A stretch of DNA of 64,000 nucleotides from Clostridiales bacterium (lineage in GTDB: Bacteria > Bacillota > Clostridia > TANB77 > CAG-508), in contig DQFO01000009.1 of assembly GCA_003525075.1 (NCBI GenBank), positions 143,959 to 207,958 of the forward strand. Reading direction: 5' to 3'. The translations under genes were made by a program, and so were the position numbers. Under the pieces are notes generated by a model. That model did no database searches and was not told where the DNA came from. It worked only from the letters and a program-made list of their open reading frames with translations. Below, in pieces: positions 53,108 to 63,266 of this stretch. Numbering within the stretch: position 1 is the stretch's first letter; each line of letters opens with the position of its first letter.

Positions 53108-53136
53108 TTGACAAAATACCAAAAAATAGGTATACT
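53108..53136 (+). promoter_or_regulatory. Promoter of the glycosyltransferase-acyltransferase-mutL operon
   Basis: TTGACA (53108-53113), 17 bases, TATACT (53131-53136), 35 bases before the first start codon. Confidence 0.7.
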
Positions 53137-53170
53137 ATATAACGAAATAAAAGTAAAAAGGATTAGAAAA

Positions 53171-54010
53171 ATGATTAATTTATTATTATGTGGAAATAAA
53201 AAAGTATTTGATGGAGCACTAACTCAGTTGATATCAATGACTAAAAGAACACAGGAAACAATAAATTGTTACATACTTACCATGGATTTATCAAGATTAA
53301 AACCAGAATATGTATGTATAACAGATGAACAAGTAGAGTTTTTAAATGAAGTAATTAAAAGTAAAAATCCACAAAATAAAGTAACAAAAATAGATGTTAC
53401 AAAGTTATATGAAGAAGAATTTATGAAATGTAAAAATGAAAGTGCATATTGTACACCATATACACTTTTAAGATTACTGATAGATGAAATTCCCAATATT
53501 CCTGATAAGATTCTATATTTAGATATAGATATGATGATTGGTGATGATATTTCAAAATTATATAACATAGATATAGATGGATATGAATATGCTGCTGTAA
53601 GAGAAAAATATGGTAGATGGCTAATAAGACCAGACTATATAAATGCAGGAATGTTATTATTTAATATGAAAATGGCAAAAGAAACAAAATTATTTGAAAA
53701 AGCAAGAAATTTAATAAGAACTAGAAAATTATTATTTGCTGATCAAGATGCAATATTTTGGTCAACTACAAAGAAAAAATTATTACCAAGAAAATTTAAT
53801 GAACAATCAAAATTCAATAGGAAAGATACTGTTGTATGTCATTTTTGCAAAAGACTTTTACTAAAACCATATCCACATACAGAAAATTTTAAACAATGGA
53901 ATGTAGAAGAAGTGCATAATATATTAAAATGTCATGCATTTGATGAAGATTTAGAAGAATATTTAAAATTAAAAGATAAATTCGAAAGTAATTTAGGAGA
54001 GGAAGTTTAA
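53171..54010 (+). CDS. GT8-family glycosyltransferase
   Basis: A 279-residue retaining glycosyltransferase of family GT8. It has the metal/nucleotide motif YLDIDMMIGDD, followed by INAGMLLFNMK and the conserved FADQDAIFW, typical of LgtC/GspA-like enzymes that use UDP-Glc or UDP-Gal. No membrane segment. ATG 53171 has AAAAGGA upstream; the frame can be extended to TTG 53108, but that codon is the -35 box, so it cannot be the start. First of a four-gene operon. Confidence 0.85.
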   Translation: MINLLLCGNKKVFDGALTQLISMTKRTQETINCYILTMDLSRLKPEYVCITDEQVEFLNEVIKSKNPQNKVTKIDVTKLYEEEFMKCKNESAYCTPYTLLRLLIDEIPNIPDKILYLDIDMMIGDDISKLYNIDIDGYEYAAVREKYGRWLIRPDYINAGMLLFNMKMAKETKLFEKARNLIRTRKLLFADQDAIFWSTTKKKLLPRKFNEQSKFNRKDTVVCHFCKRLLLKPYPHTENFKQWNVEEVHNILKCHAFDEDLEEYLKLKDKFESNLGEEV

Positions 54011-55843
54011 ATGGAAAAAAATATAATACCAATTTGTTTTGCAATTGATGATGCATATACACCATTTTTAGCAGTTGCATTACAATCATTAATAGATAAT
54101 GCAAGTAAAGAATATAATTATTGTATAAAAGTACTACATACAAATGTAAAAGAAGAACATATGAAACAAATAAAAAAATATGAAAATGAATATGTAAATA
54201 TAGAATTTGTTGATTTGAATTATTATTTAGAAAAAGTAAAAGACAAATTATATACAAGAGATTATTATACAAATACAACATATTTTAGATTGTTTTTACC
54301 AGAATTATATCCACAATATGATAAAATACTATATTTAGATAGTGATATAACAATTGTTGGAGATATATCAGAATTATATAATACAGATATGGGAACAAAT
54401 TTAGTTGCAGCAGCACCAGATGATATAATTCAATATAATAAAGTATTTCAAGATTATGCAGAATTAGTTGTTGGAGTTGAATCATATACGAAATATTTTA
54501 ATGCAGGTGTTTTATTAATGAATCTTGACCAACTAAGAAAATTTAAATTTCAAGAAAAATTTATATATTTATTAACAACAGTAAGATTTTCAGTTGCACA
54601 AGATCAAGATTATTTAAATAGATTGTGTAAAGGTAGAGTAACATTAGTTGATAGACAATGGGATTGTATGCCACTTGTTAATGTAACAACAAAAAGAGAA
54701 GATATAAAATTAGTACATTACAATTTTGCATACAAACCATGGCATTTTGAAGATGTATTATATAAAGAATTTTTCTGGGAATATGCTAAAAAAACAGAAT
54801 TTTATGATGAAATATTAAAAATACAATCTGAATATACAGAGGAACAAAAATTTAAAGATAGAGAGGCAGAAAAAAGTTTAAGACTTTTAGCAGAAAAAGA
54901 AAATTCTTGTGTTGGTGATGATAGATCAAATCAAAAAGTAATAGATGAAAACTTAAAGAAAATAGAAAAATCAAAAGACAGATTGGAAATTTTAGAAAAA
55001 ATAAAACAATTAGAAAAAGAAGGAAAATTTGATTTAGATGTTGAAAATGATCCAGAAAATATTGTTTTAACACCAGATAATGTAGATTATTTAAAAAGCA
55101 AAAGAATGAATAGATGGAAAGCAGCATTTGCAAATAAAGTTGGTGAAAAATTCCTTAGTGAAATAATCAGAAATAACAAACTTATAATAAAAGATGTAAA
55201 AGGAATTGAAAACTTAGCAAATATAGAAGGTGGAGCTGTTATAACATGTAATCATTTTAATCCATTTGATTCATTTGCAATAGAAAAAACATTTAGAGAT
55301 GCAGGATTGAATAAAACAAAAAAATTATATAAAGTTATAAGAGAAGGAAATTATACAAATTTTCCAGGATTTTATGGATTTTTATTTAGAAATGCAGACA
55401 CATTACCATTAAGTTCAAATAGAAGAACAATGGTAGAATTTATGAAAGCTGTTGATACAATTTTACAAAGAGGAGACTGTATATTAATATATCCAGAACA
55501 AAGTATGTGGTGGAATTATACTAAACCAAAGCCACTAAAAATAGGAGCATATAAATTTGCGGCAAGAAATAATGTACCAATAATACCAATATTTATTACT
55601 ATGAAAGATAGTGATATTGTTGGAGATGATGGTTTTCCTGTTCAAGAATATTATATAAATATTGAAGCACCAATATATCCAACAGATGGAATGGCAGAAA
55701 AAGAAAATGCAGAAGAAATGAAAGAAAAAAATTCTGAAGTTTGGAAAGAAGTATATGAAGATTTTTATGGAATACCATTAGAATATACTACAACACCAAA
55801 GGCTCAACAAGAGCAAATTACAGAGCAAGAAACGCAAATATAA
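54011..55843 (+). CDS. GT8 glycosyltransferase fused to a PlsC-type acyltransferase
   Basis: A 610-residue two-domain protein. Residues 1-270 form a GT8 domain (YLDSDITIVGDISELYN, FNAGVLLMNLDQLR, VAQDQDYLNRL). A charged helical linker spans 275-350. Residues about 395-580 form a lysophospholipid-type acyltransferase with NHFNPFD near 413 (the NHx4D motif), a glycerol-phosphate-binding LSSNRR stretch and YPEQSMW near 493. Such a fusion suggests a glycan donor and acyl chain joined on one carrier, for example glycolipid synthesis or acylated sugars. It starts at the base after the upstream stop. Confidence 0.8.
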   Translation: MEKNIIPICFAIDDAYTPFLAVALQSLIDNASKEYNYCIKVLHTNVKEEHMKQIKKYENEYVNIEFVDLNYYLEKVKDKLYTRDYYTNTTYFRLFLPELYPQYDKILYLDSDITIVGDISELYNTDMGTNLVAAAPDDIIQYNKVFQDYAELVVGVESYTKYFNAGVLLMNLDQLRKFKFQEKFIYLLTTVRFSVAQDQDYLNRLCKGRVTLVDRQWDCMPLVNVTTKREDIKLVHYNFAYKPWHFEDVLYKEFFWEYAKKTEFYDEILKIQSEYTEEQKFKDREAEKSLRLLAEKENSCVGDDRSNQKVIDENLKKIEKSKDRLEILEKIKQLEKEGKFDLDVENDPENIVLTPDNVDYLKSKRMNRWKAAFANKVGEKFLSEIIRNNKLIIKDVKGIENLANIEGGAVITCNHFNPFDSFAIEKTFRDAGLNKTKKLYKVIREGNYTNFPGFYGFLFRNADTLPLSSNRRTMVEFMKAVDTILQRGDCILIYPEQSMWWNYTKPKPLKIGAYKFAARNNVPIIPIFITMKDSDIVGDDGFPVQEYYINIEAPIYPTDGMAEKENAEEMKEKNSEVWKEVYEDFYGIPLEYTTTPKAQQEQITEQETQI

Positions 55844-55854
55844 AGGAATAAGAA

Positions 55855-56634
55855 ATGAAAGAACAAGAAATTTATTATTATTCAGATGAGTTAAATGATG
55901 AATTTTCAGGTTCACATATAACTCCAAGAGTAATAGATGAAAAATATAAATATTTGCATAAAAATATATTTTGGAACTTAGCACATTTTTTAGTACAAAA
56001 TGTGCTAAGTGTGCCTATAAAGGTATTATATGCAAAATTAAAATTTAGAATAAAATATATAGGAAAAGAAAAGTTAAAAAAATATAAAAAAGAAGGATAT
56101 TTTGTGTATGCAAATCATACACAAGTTTTTGCTGACACATTTTTAACTTCAAATGTAATCTATCCTAAAAGAAATTATTTGATAGTAAATCCAGAAAACG
56201 TATCAATGAAGTTCCTTGGAAACTTTGTGCAAATGTTTGGAGCAATTCCAATTCCAACAGGTAGAGACGGAATGAAAAATTTTTTGACAGCAATAAAATA
56301 TCATATCCAAAAAGGTCACTCTATAACAATATATCCTGAGGCTCATATTTGGCCATATTATACAAAAATAAGACCATTTAAAAGTGTATCTTTTAAATAT
56401 CCGATTGAATTAGATAAACCTGTATTTTGTATAACAAATACATATCAAAAAAGAGGAAAAAATAAAGTAAAAATTACTTCATATATAGATGGACCATTTT
56501 TTGTAAATAAAGATTTGGAAACAAAACAAGAACAGAAAAAAGATTTAAGAAATAGAGTCTATAATCAAATGGTTGAAAGAAGTAAAAATAGTAATTTTGA
56601 ATTTATAAAATATGAATATAAGGACAAAAAATAA
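55855..56634 (+). CDS. PlsC-type acyltransferase
   Basis: A 259-residue member of the 1-acylglycerol-3-phosphate acyltransferase family: NHTQVFAD near residue 85 (NHx4D), PTGRDGMKNFL and YPEAHIWPYY. A hydrophobic segment near 40-60 suggests membrane association. It is related to the acyltransferase half of the upstream fusion and is translationally close to it and to mutL. A lipid substrate is inferred from the family only. Confidence 0.8.
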   Translation: MKEQEIYYYSDELNDEFSGSHITPRVIDEKYKYLHKNIFWNLAHFLVQNVLSVPIKVLYAKLKFRIKYIGKEKLKKYKKEGYFVYANHTQVFADTFLTSNVIYPKRNYLIVNPENVSMKFLGNFVQMFGAIPIPTGRDGMKNFLTAIKYHIQKGHSITIYPEAHIWPYYTKIRPFKSVSFKYPIELDKPVFCITNTYQKRGKNKVKITSYIDGPFFVNKDLETKQEQKKDLRNRVYNQMVERSKNSNFEFIKYEYKDKK

Positions 56635-58482
56635 ATGGGAAATATAGTTTTATTAGATGATTTAACAATAAATAAAATAGCTGCAGGTGAAGTAATAGAA
56701 AGACCATTGAATGTAGTTAAAGAAGTTGTTGAAAACTCAATAGATGCTGGTGCAACAAAAATAATTGTTGAAATAAAAAAAGGTGGAAAACAATTAATAA
56801 AAGTAATTGATAATGGAAAAGGAATTCCTAAAGATGATATGGATATAGCACTTGAAAGACATGCTACATCTAAATTAAGAAAAATCGAAGATCTAGAAAA
56901 AATTTATACAATGGGTTTTAGAGGTGAAGCATTAGCAAGTATAGTATCTGTTGCAAAACTTACTATGATTTCAAGAACAAGTAATGATGATTTTGGAACA
57001 AAACTTATAGCAGAAGCTGGAGATATTTTAGAAAGAGAAGAAACAGGCGCACAACTAGGGACAACAATAATGGTAGAAAATTTATTTTTCAATGTACCAG
57101 TTAGATATAAATTTTTAAAACAAGATGCAACAGAATTCAAATATATAAAAGACTGGATTCAAAAGGCAGCATTATCAATTCCTTCAATTTCTTTTAAATT
57201 GATAAATGAAGGAAAAGTATGTTTTCAGTCAAATGGAAATGGCAAGATTGAAGATGTTATTTATTCAATTTATGGAAAAGAGATAAAAGAAAATCTTGTA
57301 AAAGTAAACTTTGAAGAAGATGATGTTAAAGTTACAGGTGTAATTGGAAACACAATGGTTGCAAGAGATTCAAGAAAAGATCAAATATTATTTTTGAATA
57401 AAAGAAATATAAAAAATCAAGTATTGATAAATAGTGCTGATCAAGCTTTTAAAGGAAGTACAGGAATTGGAAAATATGGATTTTTTATTTTGAATTTGGA
57501 AATGCCAGCAAATTTTTATGATATAAATGCACATCCAACTAAAATGGAAGTAAGATTTGAAGATGAAAGTAAAATTTATAAGATATTTTATCATGCAATA
57601 AAAAATGCTATATTAAGTAAAGATTTCCTTGGAAATACTCAAAATGATGAAAATAATGATGAATATATTTCAAATGAATTTGATTTTTTAACAAATCATT
57701 TTGGACAAAAAGTTGAAGAAAATAATGACAGAAAGATGGAAGATAAAAAAGAGATTCAGACAGATTCATCAAATGTTGAAAATGATAAAATAGAAGAAAG
57801 TGTATTAAAATCTGAAAATTATTTTGCAAGAAGAACAATAAATGCAAATGAAAGTGTAAATTTATTAGAACAAAAAAATGAATTAATACATAGAGAAAAT
57901 AAAAGAGAAGTAAAATATAAATATATAGGAATTTTATTTAGAACATTTATAATTGTTGAAATAGAAGATGAATTATATTTAATAGATCAACATGCAGCAC
58001 ATGAAAGACTATTATATGAACAAATAAAAGAAAATTATAAGAATCATATAAGTAGTAATAGCCAGATGATTTTAATGCCTGAGGTTTATAATTTGACAAA
58101 CAAAGAATTTGAATTTGTACAAAAAAATTTAAATTTATTTCAATCATATGGATTTGATGTAGAAATGTTTGGAAATAATGCAGTAAAAATAAATGGAATA
58201 CCAGATATTGAATATCGTGCTAAAAGTAAAAATATTTTTTTAGAGGTACTTGATGAAATGATTACAAACGAAAGAGCATCATTGAAAGATGTTGAAGAAC
58301 GTTTTGTTGCAACAGTTGCATGTAAAGCAGCTGTAAAAGCGAATATGGATTTAGTACCACAAGAAGTTGAATATTTAATCCAAAATTTATTAACATTAAA
58401 AAATCCATATACATGTCCACATGGAAGACCTACAACAATAAAGATAAGTAAAGAAGAATTATTAAAAATTAATGGTAAATAA
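56635..58482 (+). CDS. mutL: DNA mismatch repair protein MutL
   Basis: A 615-residue MutL. The N-terminal GHKL ATPase has KIAAGEVIERP, ENSIDAGAT, DNGKGI and MGFRGEALASI. A variable linker spans 330-420. The C-terminal domain holds the endonuclease motif DQHAAHERLLYE near 450 and TVACKAAVKA, with CPHGRPT at the end. It nicks DNA during repair directed by MutS. The ATG directly follows the upstream TAA, so translation is coupled to the acyltransferase gene. Confidence 0.95.
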   Translation: MGNIVLLDDLTINKIAAGEVIERPLNVVKEVVENSIDAGATKIIVEIKKGGKQLIKVIDNGKGIPKDDMDIALERHATSKLRKIEDLEKIYTMGFRGEALASIVSVAKLTMISRTSNDDFGTKLIAEAGDILEREETGAQLGTTIMVENLFFNVPVRYKFLKQDATEFKYIKDWIQKAALSIPSISFKLINEGKVCFQSNGNGKIEDVIYSIYGKEIKENLVKVNFEEDDVKVTGVIGNTMVARDSRKDQILFLNKRNIKNQVLINSADQAFKGSTGIGKYGFFILNLEMPANFYDINAHPTKMEVRFEDESKIYKIFYHAIKNAILSKDFLGNTQNDENNDEYISNEFDFLTNHFGQKVEENNDRKMEDKKEIQTDSSNVENDKIEESVLKSENYFARRTINANESVNLLEQKNELIHRENKREVKYKYIGILFRTFIIVEIEDELYLIDQHAAHERLLYEQIKENYKNHISSNSQMILMPEVYNLTNKEFEFVQKNLNLFQSYGFDVEMFGNNAVKINGIPDIEYRAKSKNIFLEVLDEMITNERASLKDVEERFVATVACKAAVKANMDLVPQEVEYLIQNLLTLKNPYTCPHGRPTTIKISKEELLKINGK

Positions 58483-58564
58483 TTGACATTTATATTCAAA
58501 AAGAATATAATAAGAACTAATTTAATAAACAATTACAATGAAAAAGAAAAATTATAACAAAATA

Positions 58565-58750
58565 TTTATAGAGAGCTAATGAAAGGTGGAAAATTAGTAA
58601 TAAATGTTATAAGGGGAGCTTTGGAGTAATATAAATTAAGGTGCTTAAAACTAAATAAAAAGTTTTAGGAATTAGGGTGGAAACGCGGAAATAGAACTTT
58701 CGTCCCTAGCAATATTTTTAGTATTGCTAGGAATGAAAGTTTTTTACGTA
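58565..58750 (+). ncRNA. Glycine T-box riboswitch leader
   Basis: The conserved T-box AGGGTGGAAACGCGG lies at 58674-58688. It is followed by a terminator in which ACTTTC...CCTAGCAATA pairs with TATTGCTAGG...GAAAGT (58696-58740), then six T. The upstream part has a short stem I starting AGAGAGCTAATG. A candidate Gly specifier GGA lies at 58623-58625. Uncharged tRNA-Gly should favour the antiterminator and raise glyS expression. No other gene lies in 58483-58788. Confidence 0.9.
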
Positions 58751-58788
58751 TAAAAACAAAAACTAGCAAAAAATAAGGAGGAATAAAA

Positions 58789-60171
58789 ATGGTAAAATCA
58801 ATGGACACAATAGTAAATTTGTGTAAAGCAAGAGGATATATATATCCTGGATCAGAAATTTATGGAGGACTATCAAATACATGGGATTATGGACCTTTAG
58901 GAGTAGAACTAAAAAATAATGTAAAAGCATTATGGAGGAAAAAATTCATACAAGAAAGCAAATATAATGTTGGATTAGATGCAGCAATATTAATGAACCC
59001 ACAAACATGGGTTGCATCAGGACATGTTGGAGGATTTTCAGATCCACTTATAGATTGTAAAGAATGTAAAACAAGACATAGAGCAGACAAATTAATAGAA
59101 GAATGGGCACATGAACAAGGAAAAGATATGATTGCAGATGGAATGACAGACGAAGAAATGATAAAATTCTTAGATGATAACAATATTTGTTGTCCAAACT
59201 GTGGAAAACACAATTTTACATCAATTCGTAAATTTAACTTAATGTTCAAAACATTTCAAGGTGTAACAGAAGATGCAAAAGCAGAAATCTATCTAAGACC
59301 AGAAACAGCACAAGGAATATTTGTAAACTTCAAAAATGTAATGAGAACAACAAGAAGAAAACTACCAATGGGAATTGCACAAATTGGTAAAGCATTTAGG
59401 AATGAAATAACACCAGGAAACTTTACTTTTAGAACAAGAGAATTTGAACAAATGGAACTTGAATTTTTTTGTAAACCAGGAACAGATTTAGAGTGGCATG
59501 AATATTGGAAAAAATTCTGTGAAAATTGGTTAATATCATTAGGAATGAAAGAAGAAAATATACGTTTAAGAGATCATAGTCCAGAAGAATTGGTATTTTA
59601 TAGTAAAGCAACAACAGATATAGAATATGCATTTCCATTCGGATGGGGAGAGCTATGGGGAATTGCTGATAGAACAGATTATGATTTATCAAATCATGCA
59701 AGACAATCAAATCAAGATTTTACATATTTAGATCCAGAAACAAATGAAAAATACATACCATATTGTATTGAACCATCACTTGGAGCAGACAGAGTTGCAT
59801 TAGCATTTTTATGTAATGCTTATGATGAAGAAGAAATTACTGAAGGAGATACAAGAGTTGTGTTACACTTACATCCTGCATTAGCACCATATAAAGTAGC
59901 AGTATTACCATTATCAAAGAAATTATCAGACAAAGCTCAAGAAGTTTATGAACAATTATCAAAGAAATTTATGTGTGAATATGATGAAGCGGGCTCAATA
60001 GGAAAACGATATAGAAGAGAAGATGAAATAGGAACACCATATTGTGTAACTGTTGACTTTGATACATTAAATGATAATTCAGTAACAATCAGAGACAGAG
60101 ATACAATGGAACAAGTAAGAGTAAATATAGATGAATTAGAAAAATGGATAAGTGAAAAAGTTGAATTTTAA
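58789..60171 (+). CDS. glyS: Glycyl-tRNA synthetase (dimeric class II type)
   Basis: A 460-residue synthetase of the eukaryote-like homodimeric type, not the alpha/beta tetramer. Motifs are [72 protein letters not shown], and a C-terminal anticodon-binding domain. Two Cys pairs (CKEC, CPNC) may bind zinc. Controlled by the T-box upstream; ATG follows AAGGAGGA. Confidence 0.95.
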   Translation: MVKSMDTIVNLCKARGYIYPGSEIYGGLSNTWDYGPLGVELKNNVKALWRKKFIQESKYNVGLDAAILMNPQTWVASGHVGGFSDPLIDCKECKTRHRADKLIEEWAHEQGKDMIADGMTDEEMIKFLDDNNICCPNCGKHNFTSIRKFNLMFKTFQGVTEDAKAEIYLRPETAQGIFVNFKNVMRTTRRKLPMGIAQIGKAFRNEITPGNFTFRTREFEQMELEFFCKPGTDLEWHEYWKKFCENWLISLGMKEENIRLRDHSPEELVFYSKATTDIEYAFPFGWGELWGIADRTDYDLSNHARQSNQDFTYLDPETNEKYIPYCIEPSLGADRVALAFLCNAYDEEEITEGDTRVVLHLHPALAPYKVAVLPLSKKLSDKAQEVYEQLSKKFMCEYDEAGSIGKRYRREDEIGTPYCVTVDFDTLNDNSVTIRDRDTMEQVRVNIDELEKWISEKVEF

Positions 60172-60229
60172 TATATAGTGAAAGGAGAAATTTATATAAT
60201 AGTTTATTAATATTATATGAAAGAAAAAA

Positions 60230-60934
60230 ATGAAAAATAAAAAATCTATAATTATAATGATAATAATAATTGTATTAATATTAGCAGTAATTAGTGGAAT
60301 ATTTATGTATAATAAATTTCAACAGCAAGAATTAAAACAATTAACAGAAGAAGCAAATAAATTATTACAACAAGATTTAATAAATGATGAAATAGATAAT
60401 GAAATAAAAACAAATAAAAACTATGCAATTGTAGAAAAAACAATAAAAGAATATTTAACCAATATAAAGAATACATATTTAGAAATAGAACAATTAAATT
60501 CAGCATTAGATGCAGATAAAGTATTTTCAGCATCTAATGTTGAAGATAAAGCTTTTAAGAATGTTGATAATTTAATAGAAGAAGATAAACAAAAAGGAAA
60601 AGAAAATTTAGAAAAATGTAAAGACATGATTAAAGAAGAAAATATAATTGAAGCAATAAATGCACAAAAATTTTCTTCAAACAAAGAATATTATATTGAA
60701 ATTTACAAAACTATAATGTTATCAGATTTAATGAAAAATCAATATGAAAAAATAGAACAAAAAGTAGAAAAAAGTAAAGATAAATTATATGATAATTTAA
60801 CAATTATATCTAATACAAAAAAATACTTAGAAAGTAATTCTAAATACTGGTCAACAAAAGATGGAAAATTATTTTTTCAAGATATAAACATAATGACAGG
60901 ATATTATAATTTAAGAAATGAATTAGATATTTAA
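60230..60934 (+). CDS. Unknown single-TM coiled-coil protein
   Basis: Not recognised. A 234-residue protein with an Ile-rich N-terminal membrane anchor (residues 6-26) and an almost wholly helical, Lys/Glu/Asn-rich outer domain. The SD AAAGGAG (60181-60187) is 42 bases from this ATG with a possible AT-rich stem between. A seven-codon frame at 60217 lies in between. It may be co-transcribed with glyS and glmM. Confidence 0.6.
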   Translation: MKNKKSIIIMIIIIVLILAVISGIFMYNKFQQQELKQLTEEANKLLQQDLINDEIDNEIKTNKNYAIVEKTIKEYLTNIKNTYLEIEQLNSALDADKVFSASNVEDKAFKNVDNLIEEDKQKGKENLEKCKDMIKEENIIEAINAQKFSSNKEYYIEIYKTIMLSDLMKNQYEKIEQKVEKSKDKLYDNLTIISNTKKYLESNSKYWSTKDGKLFFQDINIMTGYYNLRNELDI

Positions 60935-60970
60935 AGAAATTGTACTGATGAAAGAAAGGAAATGATTGTA

Positions 60971-62335
60971 ATGAGAAAATATTTTGGAACAGATGGAATT
61001 CGTAGAATTGCTAATACTGAACTTTCACCTGAATTAGTATACAAAGTTGCAAAAGCAGGAGCATATGTTTTATCAAAACATACAGATAAAGCACCTACAA
61101 TATTAATAGGGAGAGATACAAGATTATCTGGAACATTGATAGAAAGTGCTATGGTTGCAGGATTTTTAAGTTATGGTGCGAATGTAAAATTATTAGGAGT
61201 AATGCCAACACCAGCAGTTGCATATTTGACAAGAAAATTGAATGCAGATGCAAGTGTTGTAATTTCAGCATCACACAATACATTTGAATTTAATGGAATT
61301 AAATATTTTAGTAATAAAGGAATGAAAATTCCAGATGAATTAGAAGAAGAAATAGAAGAAGTAATGGAATCAGGAAAACTTGATGAATTAACTGCAGTAA
61401 AAGATAAAATAGGAGTTTCAGAAGTTAGAACAGATTTATTAGATGAATATGTATATTTCTTTAGAAAACATTTTGATGATAATATAGAAAAATATAATAG
61501 ACCAGATTTTAAAGTTGTTATAGATACAGCTAATGGAGCAACATATCAAGTTGCAGATAAAGTATTTAAAACACTCGGAATAAATCATGTTATTATAAAT
61601 AATCATCCAGATGGAATTAATATTAATGATAAATGTGGTTCAACACATTTAGAAATGTTAAAAGAATATGTAGTAAAAAATAAAATGAGTTTAGGAATTG
61701 CTTATGATGGTGATGGGGATAGATGTTTAGCTGTTGATGAAAATGGTGAAGAATTAGATGGAGATAAAATTTTAGCTATAATAGCAAATTATTTAAAACC
61801 TCAAGGAAAACTTGCAAAAGATACTATAGTAGCAACAGTAATGAGTAATTTAGGTTTAAATAAATATGCAGAAGCTAATAAATTAAATTTTGTTCAAACA
61901 AAAGTTGGGGATAGATATGTATTAGAAGAAATGCTAAAAAATGGATATAATTTAGGTGGAGAACAATCTGGGCATGTTATATTATTAGATTATAATCCAA
62001 CAGGTGATGGAATATTAACATCTTTGATGTTAATACAAGCATTATTAGAAAGTGGAAAAAAATCATCTGAATTAGGTGATTTAGTACAAAAATATCCACA
62101 AGTATTAATAAACGCCAAAGTAGATTCAAATAAAAAATATGATTATGAAAAAAATTCAGAAATAAAATCAGCAATAGAAAAAGTTGAAAAAGAATTTTCT
62201 GGTAATGGTAGAGTACTAATTCGTCCATCAGGAACAGAGCCATTAGTTAGAGTTATGATTGAAGGTAAAGATATAAAAGTGATTGAACAAAGAGCAAAAG
62301 AAATTGCAGATTTGATTGAAGAAAAATGTAAATAA
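60971..62335 (+). CDS. glmM: Phosphoglucosamine mutase
   Basis: A 454-residue phosphohexomutase that converts GlcN-6-P to GlcN-1-P for UDP-GlcNAc. The N-terminus is RKYFGTDGIRRIAN, phosphoserine loop SASHNTFEFNG, metal loop DGDGDR, sugar loop GGEQSGHV and phosphate loop RPSGTEPLVRVM. ATG 60971 lies ten bases after AAAGGA; ATG 60962 is too close to the SD. Confidence 0.95.
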   Translation: MRKYFGTDGIRRIANTELSPELVYKVAKAGAYVLSKHTDKAPTILIGRDTRLSGTLIESAMVAGFLSYGANVKLLGVMPTPAVAYLTRKLNADASVVISASHNTFEFNGIKYFSNKGMKIPDELEEEIEEVMESGKLDELTAVKDKIGVSEVRTDLLDEYVYFFRKHFDDNIEKYNRPDFKVVIDTANGATYQVADKVFKTLGINHVIINNHPDGININDKCGSTHLEMLKEYVVKNKMSLGIAYDGDGDRCLAVDENGEELDGDKILAIIANYLKPQGKLAKDTIVATVMSNLGLNKYAEANKLNFVQTKVGDRYVLEEMLKNGYNLGGEQSGHVILLDYNPTGDGILTSLMLIQALLESGKKSSELGDLVQKYPQVLINAKVDSNKKYDYEKNSEIKSAIEKVEKEFSGNGRVLIRPSGTEPLVRVMIEGKDIKVIEQRAKEIADLIEEKCK

Positions 62336-62343
62336 TATTCGGA

Positions 62344-62378
62344 TAGAAATAGTATGAATACTATTTCTATTTTTTTAT
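62344..62378 (+). terminator. Terminator of glmM
   Basis: ATAGAAATAGTA pairs perfectly with TACTATTTCTAT around TGAA, then a run of T. Confidence 0.9.
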
Positions 62379-62384
62379 GAAATA

Positions 62385-62413
62385 TTGTAGTAAAATAATA
62401 TTTATGATATAAT
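62385..62413 (+). promoter_or_regulatory. Promoter of the HD-domain gene
   Basis: TTGTAG (62385-62390), 17 bases, TATAAT (62408-62413). Confidence 0.6.
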
Positions 62414-62480
62414 AACAAGGCTTGTGGCAAGTGACCATATTTAGAATTAATATACCTATGAAGTTCAGGAGGTAAAAGTT

Positions 62481-63137
62481 ATGTGCAAAGAGCAAAATGT
62501 TTTGAATTATTATGTTGTATGTAATAAGCTAAAAAATGTAATTAGAACTGGATGGAAAGATTGGAAAGTAAAAAGAGAAAGGATTGAAAGTGTAGCAGAA
62601 CATATTTATGGTGTTCAAATGCTTGCAATTGCAATGAAATCAGAATATCAGTATGATATTGATATGCAAAAAGTAATTTTTATGTTGGCAATTCATGAAT
62701 TGGGAGAAACAGTTATTGGAGATTTAACCCAATTCCAAATTTCAAGAGAAGAAAAAGAAAGAATTGAGCATGAAGCTGTTCGCAAAATTTTGAGGGGATT
62801 AATTGATGGAGAACAGATTGAAAGAATTTTTCTTGAATTTGATGCACATAAAACAGCAGAAGCAAAATTTGCGTATATGTGTGATAAGTTAGAATGTGAT
62901 TTACAATGCAAATTGTATGACGAAGAAGGCTGTGTTGACTTGAACGATCAAGAGGATAATGAGACAGCAGCTAATTCTCATGTAAAAGCATTATTGGAGT
63001 CTGAAAAGACATGGTCTGGTATGTGGCTTAAATTTGGTCAGGAAAAGTATCCGTATGACGAAAACTTTATGGCAGTTTCGAAATATGCTATGAAAAATAC
63101 TTTAAGTAGATGCATAAAAAGTACAACAGTTATATAA
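62481..63137 (+). CDS. HD-superfamily (YfbR-like) hydrolase with an HE motif
   Basis: A 218-residue protein of the YfbR/HDDC2-like HD group, which dephosphorylates nucleoside 5'-monophosphates. SVAEH gives His41. The central motif reads IHELGETVIGDLTQF (His72-Glu73, Asp81) where HD is usual, so the diagnostic Asp is Glu. FDAHKTAEAKFAYMCDKLECDL follows the family pattern. Activity is therefore uncertain. SD is CAGGAGGT. Single-gene unit with promoter and strong terminator; codon use intermediate. Confidence 0.7.
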   Translation: MCKEQNVLNYYVVCNKLKNVIRTGWKDWKVKRERIESVAEHIYGVQMLAIAMKSEYQYDIDMQKVIFMLAIHELGETVIGDLTQFQISREEKERIEHEAVRKILRGLIDGEQIERIFLEFDAHKTAEAKFAYMCDKLECDLQCKLYDEEGCVDLNDQEDNETAANSHVKALLESEKTWSGMWLKFGQEKYPYDENFMAVSKYAMKNTLSRCIKSTTVI

Positions 63138-63159
63138 AGAATTGATGCAAGAATAACTT

Positions 63160-63206
63160 AAAAGTCCTAAATAATATTCATATTGAATATCATTTAGGAC
63201 TTTTTA
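63160..63206 (+). terminator. Strong terminator after the HD gene
   Basis: AAAAGTCCTAAAT-ATATTC pairs with GAATAT-ATTTAGGACTTTT, with one internal mismatch and a five-base loop, then T residues. Confidence 0.9.
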
Positions 63207-63235
63207 TTGTATTTATAAAAAATATATGCTAAAAT
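63207..63235 (+). promoter_or_regulatory. Promoter of the VOC gene
   Basis: TTGTAT (63207-63212), 17 bases, TAAAAT (63230-63235), directly behind the terminator. Confidence 0.55.
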
Positions 63236-63266
63236 AAAAAAATCAAGATAAAGAGGAGAATTTGAG

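Noticed and set aside
53108..53170. N-terminal extension of the GT8 gene from TTG 53108
   Set aside because: That TTG is the start of the -35 box TTGACA, so it is upstream of the transcript start.
60181..60232. A third SD-hairpin-ATG case before the single-TM protein gene
   Set aside because: The stem (60194-60201 with 60211-60218) is only A/T pairs and folding still leaves about 17 bases, so it is too weak to count with rfbC and yqeK.
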